From: Marvinbryantia formatexigens DSM 14469
GTDB lineage: Bacteria > Bacillota > Clostridia > Lachnospirales > Lachnospiraceae
Reading direction: 5' to 3'
DNA: 64,000 nucleotides
Assembly: GCF_025148285.1 (NCBI RefSeq)
Contig: NZ_CP102268.1
Span: forward strand, 4,185,501 to 4,249,500
How positions within the stretch are numbered: position 1 is the stretch's first letter; every line of letters starts with the position of its first letter. A program made the position numbers and the translations under genes. Positions 59,768 through 64,000 of this stretch are shown one piece after another. Below the pieces are notes generated by a model. It did no database searches. It was not told where the DNA came from and saw only the letters and a program-made list of their open reading frames with translations.

Positions 59768-61021
59768 CTAACTTCTGTTTTGTATCTTCGTAGTATAGTC
59801 CTCAGCAACATCTTCCTCTACATCGTCCTCAGTAGACATGAGCGGCGCTGGGCTGTGCGTCTGGGCAAGATGTGCCAGATTTCTGATTCGCCGCTGCACT
59901 GACTGGACGATTATCTGAATCCGGTAATCATCCATATAATCCCTTGCACCCTCTGCTGACAAAACTTCCGTAATCAGCTCACCTATATCGGAAAGCCGGC
60001 CAAAGTCGATCCAGTCAAAAGAGGTTACCAGCCGGATCTGCTCCGCATGATGCTTTTTGAAAGGCTTGCAGATCACCTCTTGTTCCAATTTTATCTGGGC
60101 CGGGATTTTATCATAGCCCAGGGATGATCCGCTGTCATAAATGGGAGCCATCCCGATCCATTCCAGGGTTTCTGCATTCCGAAGGACGCCAAAGTTGTTC
60201 AGATGGCGATCCTCATTGGCAATAATATAATCCAGCACAAGCATCCGGTCAAGGAAAGGGACTACATCAGGGATGCCGAGGTTCTTGCAGCAGTCTACGA
60301 AATGCTGATATACGGAGGTGTTGTTGCTGCGCTTTCTGCTCTGGATAATGCGCCAGGCCGGGATAAGTTCCGTGTTCTCATCCACGAAATCCTCGCATAC
60401 TGAATAAGGAGCGCCCTTATTCCAGGTTACCGTATAAGGTACATGGGGGATACCAAGCCGCTCCATAATTCCCGATGCGATCACCTCGTTAAAGGGCTGC
60501 TGGCGGAATGGGTTGGAGCCGCCTTTGATGAGGCAGCGTTTCCCGTTTATGATCTTCCATCTTTTTTTCAGGTTGCCATCCGAGGTATTGTCCGGAGAGC
60601 TTAAGTTCAGACCGTCCGCCTTTTTTCCCTCGCCAAACAGGATATCTCCGATATCCTCGGAGAAATCATGATAAAAAAAGTTAATATCATCCCATGTGAG
60701 CTTCGCATCCGCCGGGCAGATCCAATACTGATCGGACAAACTGAGTCCATAACAATGGACAAGCAGCATCTTCGTGCTGGTAATCTCCAGTGTTTCCAGA
60801 GCTTCCCGCACACCGGACCGGCTGGCTGGAATGGAACGATCCGTCCACCAGGCATTCATGGCCACCCGGTCTGCCATTTCCTTACGTACCGGGATTCCTA
60901 CAGGCAGATGCTCCGGCGCGTAAACGGTTCCAATCTTTTGTATAAATCCCGTAGCGTCATCCAGTTCGACTTCCGCTACGGCAAGGCGTTTATGCATCAG
61001 TGTGCATTTCAACCATGTCAC
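59768..61021 (-). CDS. HipA-like kinase-fold protein
   Basis: 417 residues. The C-terminal half shows HipA kinase motifs: nucleotide-binding Lys in CLIKGGSNP, catalytic loop IIANEDRHLNNFGVL (Asp, Asn) and DFG-like IYDSGSSLG. The N-terminal ~150 residues differ from E. coli HipA. No HipB-like DNA-binding gene is adjacent, so it is not a standard HipBA pair. It starts after GAGGTGAC. Function: probable Ser/Thr kinase, target unknown. Confidence 0.8.
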   Translation of the reverse strand: MTWLKCTLMHKRLAVAEVELDDATGFIQKIGTVYAPEHLPVGIPVRKEMADRVAMNAWWTDRSIPASRSGVREALETLEITSTKMLLVHCYGLSLSDQYWICPADAKLTWDDINFFYHDFSEDIGDILFGEGKKADGLNLSSPDNTSDGNLKKRWKIINGKRCLIKGGSNPFRQQPFNEVIASGIMERLGIPHVPYTVTWNKGAPYSVCEDFVDENTELIPAWRIIQSRKRSNNTSVYQHFVDCCKNLGIPDVVPFLDRMLVLDYIIANEDRHLNNFGVLRNAETLEWIGMAPIYDSGSSLGYDKIPAQIKLEQEVICKPFKKHHAEQIRLVTSFDWIDFGRLSDIGELITEVLSAEGARDYMDDYRIQIIVQSVQRRIRNLAHLAQTHSPAPLMSTEDDVEEDVAEDYTTKIQNRS

Positions 61022-61143
61022 CTCATTTCGTATTTCCGTTTTTCTCCCTCTGGCGGGAGCGGAAAGCTCCGTTCTCCGACCATTGATGCTTCACGGTACA
61101 TTATGCCCCCAATTAGCCCCTTTCGTCAATGGGCGTTTCTATC

Positions 61144-61196
61144 AAAAAAAGAAAGCGAAACACCACTGAAAGTGCTCCGCCTTCTTCTTTTTTTGC
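61144..61196. terminator. Bidirectional terminator-like fold-back
   Basis: AAAAAAAGAAAGCG and CTTCTTCTTTTTTT form an A/T-rich fold-back between the kinase remnant (minus) and the HipA gene upstream region. Serves the minus-strand pseudogene transcript best. Confidence 0.5.
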
Positions 61197-61198
61197 GT

Positions 61199-61640
61199 TT
61201 ATTTTGTCGCCGATGTGAAACCGGCAATGCCGTTATAAACGCCTGTGATGATATTTACGCAGGTCTCCATTCCGAGCGCCCCGCTGTCCAGCGCGATATG
61301 ATAGTGGGAGGCATTTCCCCACTCCATGTCGGTATAGTGCTGGTAATATGCCTTTCTGCGCTCATCTTTATCCTTCAGACGCTTTTCGGGCGTCTCCTCG
61401 CGCTCCCCGTATACCTCCACGATACGCTTTGCACGGAACGCCATATCCGCGTGAATAAAAACAGGCAGCAGGCTCGCCCTGCTCCTTAATGTACTCCGCG
61501 TCAAACCCCGTCTCCAACGCAATCCGTTCGATAATCTCTGAGTCGTAGCAGGGAATGCCCAGCTTCTGCGCCGTCTCCTTTCCAATGGTGCGTCCGCCGC
61601 TGCCAAATTCACGGCTGATGGTAATAATTTTGCTGCTCAT
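61199..61640 (-). pseudogene. Cytidylate kinase-like paralogue with internal deletion and frameshift
   Basis: The N-terminal part (MSSKIITISREFGSGGRTIG ... GFDAEYIKEQGE, ~57 residues) is in one frame and the C-terminal part (VFIHADMAFRAKRI ... SGALGMETCVNI) in another. They join near 61465-61480. Compared with the intact relative at 21824, about 75-80 middle codons, including the GPCVMVGRCADY segment, are missing. The product would not be functional. Confidence 0.85.
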
Positions 61641-61705
61641 GTTGTACCCTCCTTTATATGATAAATTGCCCGGCAAATAAGCCTCCATCTGTTTTTTGCG
61701 CCTGC

Positions 61706-63136
61706 TTATCCGTTCGCTTCCTTCAGCTTTCCGGCCTGCTGCGTATCGCTGCTCAGCTCCCGCCAGGTCTGACGGATTACCACAAGAGCCACGAGGAAGG
61801 TCAGAATATCAGCCGCCGGGAAGGAATACAAAAGTCCGTCCAGCCCGAAGAATATTGGCAGAATAACCGGCAGCGCCACGCCGAGAATAATCTCTCTCGT
61901 CAGTGAGATCAGCGTGGACTGCACCGCTTTTCCAAGCGCCTGCAGGTAGATAAAGGTACCCTTGTTCAGCGTTGCCAGCGGCATCATGCACAGGTAAATA
62001 CGGAAGCTCTTCACGGCGAAATCCGTATAGTAAGCGCTCTCATTCGCCGCACCGAAGATGCCGATAAGCTGCTTCGGAAACAGCTCCACGATCAGCAGCG
62101 CAATCACACCGAGAATAACCTCGCCCGCCAGCAGATAAACGAATAATTGCTTCGCGCGGTCCTTCCGCTTCGCGCCGATATTGTAGCCGACCACCGGAAT
62201 GCAGCCCGCCGCCATGCCGACCGCGACGGAAATGGCAATCTGGAAAAATTTCATGACAATGCCCAGCACCGCCAGAGGAATCTGCGCATATTCCGCCTGC
62301 GAAAAGACAGGGTCCAGCGCTCCGTATTTCGTACACATATTCTGGACTGCCGCCATAGACACCACCAGCGATGCCTGAGAGAGAAAGCTGGTGATGCCGA
62401 GCACCAGGAATTTCCGTATCAAAGTGCCGTTCAGAGTAAAGCTGCTCTTCTCCAGCTTTACCGCTTTCATATGAAACAGATACCAGACGGAAAGCGCCGC
62501 CGTCAGTATCTGACCGGCAACAGTTGCGATAGCTGCGCCCTTCATACCCATGCGCAGCGGGAAAATCAGAACCGGGTCCAGGATGATATTGGTAATCGCG
62601 CCCGATACGGTGGCAACCATTGCAAATTTCGGGCTTCCGTCAGAACGGATAATCGGATTTAACGCCTGCCCGAACATGTAAAACGGCACGCCGAGGGAAA
62701 TCCAGAAGAAATATTCTCTTGCGTTCACATAAGTCTGCTCGTTTACTTTTCCGCCGAAAAATGTCAGAATCGGCTCCATCGCAATCAGATAAACCGCTGT
62801 CAGCAGAATGCTGGCGGCAATGCAGAGAATGATGGCGTTGCCGATACTCTGGTGAGCATCTTTTTTTCTGTCTGCGCCAAGACTGATGCTGACGAAGGCG
62901 CAGCAGCCGTCGCCAATCATCACCGCTATGGCAAGCGCTACCACTGTCAGCGGAAATACAACCGTGTTCGCCGCATTTCCATAAGAGCCAAGATAATCGG
63001 CATTTGCAATAAAAATCTGGTCCACGATGTTATACAGCGCGGCAACCAGCAGGGAAATGATGCAGGGAATGGAATACTTCCGCATCAGCTTCCCGATTTT
63101 TTCTGTTTCAAGAAAAGTGTTTGATTTTTGTTCCAT
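61706..63136 (-). CDS. MATE-family multidrug exporter
   Basis: 476 residues from the ATG at 63136 after AAGGAGG. Twelve membrane helices in two homologous halves; the N-terminal IPCIISLLVAALYNIVDQIFI and GMAAGCIPVVGYNIGAKR segments are typical of the Clostridia MATE clade. It would export cationic compounds with Na+ or H+ exchange. The 198-nt gap upstream holds the hisIE terminator. Confidence 0.92.
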   Translation of the reverse strand: MEQKSNTFLETEKIGKLMRKYSIPCIISLLVAALYNIVDQIFIANADYLGSYGNAANTVVFPLTVVALAIAVMIGDGCCAFVSISLGADRKKDAHQSIGNAIILCIAASILLTAVYLIAMEPILTFFGGKVNEQTYVNAREYFFWISLGVPFYMFGQALNPIIRSDGSPKFAMVATVSGAITNIILDPVLIFPLRMGMKGAAIATVAGQILTAALSVWYLFHMKAVKLEKSSFTLNGTLIRKFLVLGITSFLSQASLVVSMAAVQNMCTKYGALDPVFSQAEYAQIPLAVLGIVMKFFQIAISVAVGMAAGCIPVVGYNIGAKRKDRAKQLFVYLLAGEVILGVIALLIVELFPKQLIGIFGAANESAYYTDFAVKSFRIYLCMMPLATLNKGTFIYLQALGKAVQSTLISLTREIILGVALPVILPIFFGLDGLLYSFPAADILTFLVALVVIRQTWRELSSDTQQAGKLKEANG

Positions 63137-63236
63137 GATGTCCTCCTTACTACTGATGTCGCATCTTACAGAAAGGGTCCGTAAGATAAAAAATGTGCGG
63201 CATTGAGCTGGATTTACGCCTGCCCAGGCCACACAC

Positions 63237-63300
63237 TGCAAAAAAATAACGGGCAGAATAACTGGATTTACGCAGTTACGCTACTCGTTATTATTATTTT
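63237..63300 (-). terminator. Terminator after hisIE
   Basis: Minus strand AATAACG ... TAACTG ... CAGTTA ... CGTTATT nested stems (arms at 63245-63251/63286-63292 and 63259-63264/63273-63278), followed by TTTTTT. Confidence 0.7.
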
Positions 63301-63334
63301 AGCTTTTTTGTTCCGGTTTGTCAAACGAAAATTT

Positions 63335-64000
63335 TCACCGGTGGGACAGCTCTTCCGCAATGTCCTCCCAGCTCACCCCGCGCTCCGCCATCAGTACCAT
63401 CATATGATACAGAAAGTCGCTGATCTCGTACTTGATTTCCTCCGGGTTCGGATTCTTTGCGGCGATGATGATCTCCGTCGCCTCTTCCCCCAGCTTTTTC
63501 AGAATCTTGTCGATGCCCTTGTCAAACAGATAATTGGTGTAGGAGCCCTCCTTCGGGTTCTGCTTCCGGTCCTGTATCACATTCATGACATCCTCCAGCA
63601 CCGTCTCCGTGCTGCGGTACGACGACTGCTGCGCAACCACATCCCGGTAGAAGCAGCTTTTGTTTCCCGTATGGCACGCCGCGCCCACCTGCTGTACCTT
63701 CGCGAGCAGCGTGTCATTATCGCAGTCCAGTGAAATCTGTCTTACAAACTGATAGTGCCCGGAGGTCTCCCCCTTCAGCCAGAGCTGCTGGCGGCTTCTG
63801 CTGAAATACGTCATCCGCCCGGTCATCAGCGTCTGATGAAACGCCTCCTCATTCATATAGGCAAGCATCAGCACCTGCTTTGTCTGGTAATCCTGGACGA
63901 TCACCGGCACCAGTCCGTCCGCATTCGGCTTCAGGTCGCTCCAGGAAAACGCACTCTCCAGCGACTGCACGCAGACGCCCATCTCCATCATGCTTTTGCG
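63335..64000 (-). CDS. hisI: HisIE: phosphoribosyl-AMP cyclohydrolase / phosphoribosyl-ATP pyrophosphatase, possibly incomplete
   Basis: At least 218 residues. An N-terminal HisI domain ([47 protein letters not shown] with zinc Cys/His) is followed by a HisE domain ([30 protein letters not shown]). It catalyses steps 2 and 3 of histidine synthesis. The frame remains open through the three codons to the right edge and no ribosome-binding site is visible. It may therefore be the 3' part of a longer protein such as a HisF fusion. Confidence 0.9.
   Translation of the reverse strand, partial: RKSMMEMGVCVQSLESAFSWSDLKPNADGLVPVIVQDYQTKQVLMLAYMNEEAFHQTLMTGRMTYFSRSRQQLWLKGETSGHYQFVRQISLDCDNDTLLAKVQQVGAACHTGNKSCFYRDVVAQQSSYRSTETVLEDVMNVIQDRKQNPKEGSYTNYLFDKGIDKILKKLGEEATEIIIAAKNPNPEEIKYEISDFLYHMMVLMAERGVSWEDIAEELSHR

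Overview
The window (about 50% GC, low-GC-Gram-positive gene content) looks like a chromosomal piece of a Clostridia genome, most likely Lachnospiraceae. The evidence is gene order: radC-mreBCD-PBP-minCDE-rodA, yggS-sepF-ylmH with lspA-rluD, and the minus-strand order radical SAM TIGR03960-TIGR03936-rng ... rplU-prp-rpmA-obgE-yhbY-nadD-yqeK-rsfS. An N-terminally extended L27 with its Prp protease and CGAAC-type LexA boxes agree. Genus cannot be set from the sequence alone.

Layout. 1-3.5 kb: end of a YnbB-like PLP enzyme and two flavoproteins whose start and stop codons overlap. 3.5-3.9 kb: repeat-rich gap. 3.95-14.5 kb: rod-shape and division cluster (radC, mreB/C/D, large class B PBP, minC/D/E, rodA/ftsW-like, mgsA, D,D-carboxypeptidase). 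14.6-23 kb: P-loop protein, HlyD-like membrane protein, yggS, sepF, ylmH, aroB, lspA, rluD, a cytidylate-kinase-like protein and dtd. 23-28.8 kb: accessory and regulatory region with a tyrosine recombinase, a LysM membrane protein under probable LexA control, XRE, MerR and TetR regulators, gene remnants, and a two-gene module with a DUF3990 ADP-ribosyltransferase-like protein. 28.8-34 kb: CapA-like protein, a HAD nucleotidase, and the last two steps of purine synthesis as separate genes (AICAR formyltransferase and archaeal-type IMP cyclohydrolase) behind a ZTP riboswitch. 34-37.5 kb: lexA and a Zn/Cd efflux set (ArsR regulator, P1B ATPase, separate HMA protein). 37.6-50.7 kb: minus-strand ribosome/RNA operon, interrupted at 42-47 kb by an accessory block (Uma2, MFS, TetR, second metal ATPase). 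50.9-57 kb: small membrane proteins, a two-component system, a MalY-type lyase, DUF3737, a second Uma2. 57-64 kb: glycogen synthase with an extraordinary Lys/Ala/Glu/Pro-rich N-terminus, a HipA-like kinase, a broken kinase paralogue, a MATE exporter and hisIE at the edge.

How it works together: the left third builds and places the cell wall and septum. The ZTP riboswitch would switch on the enzymes that consume ZMP/AICAR. LexA at 34 kb probably controls itself and the LysM protein at 24.4 kb, which would be a YneA-like SOS division brake. The metal genes form an ArsR-controlled efflux unit. Points most worth a second look: a 172-bp hairpin-rich repeat present twice, the DUF3990 module, the insertion that split rng from rplU, and the 325-residue GlgA extension. 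No rRNA, tRNA or CRISPR array was recognised.
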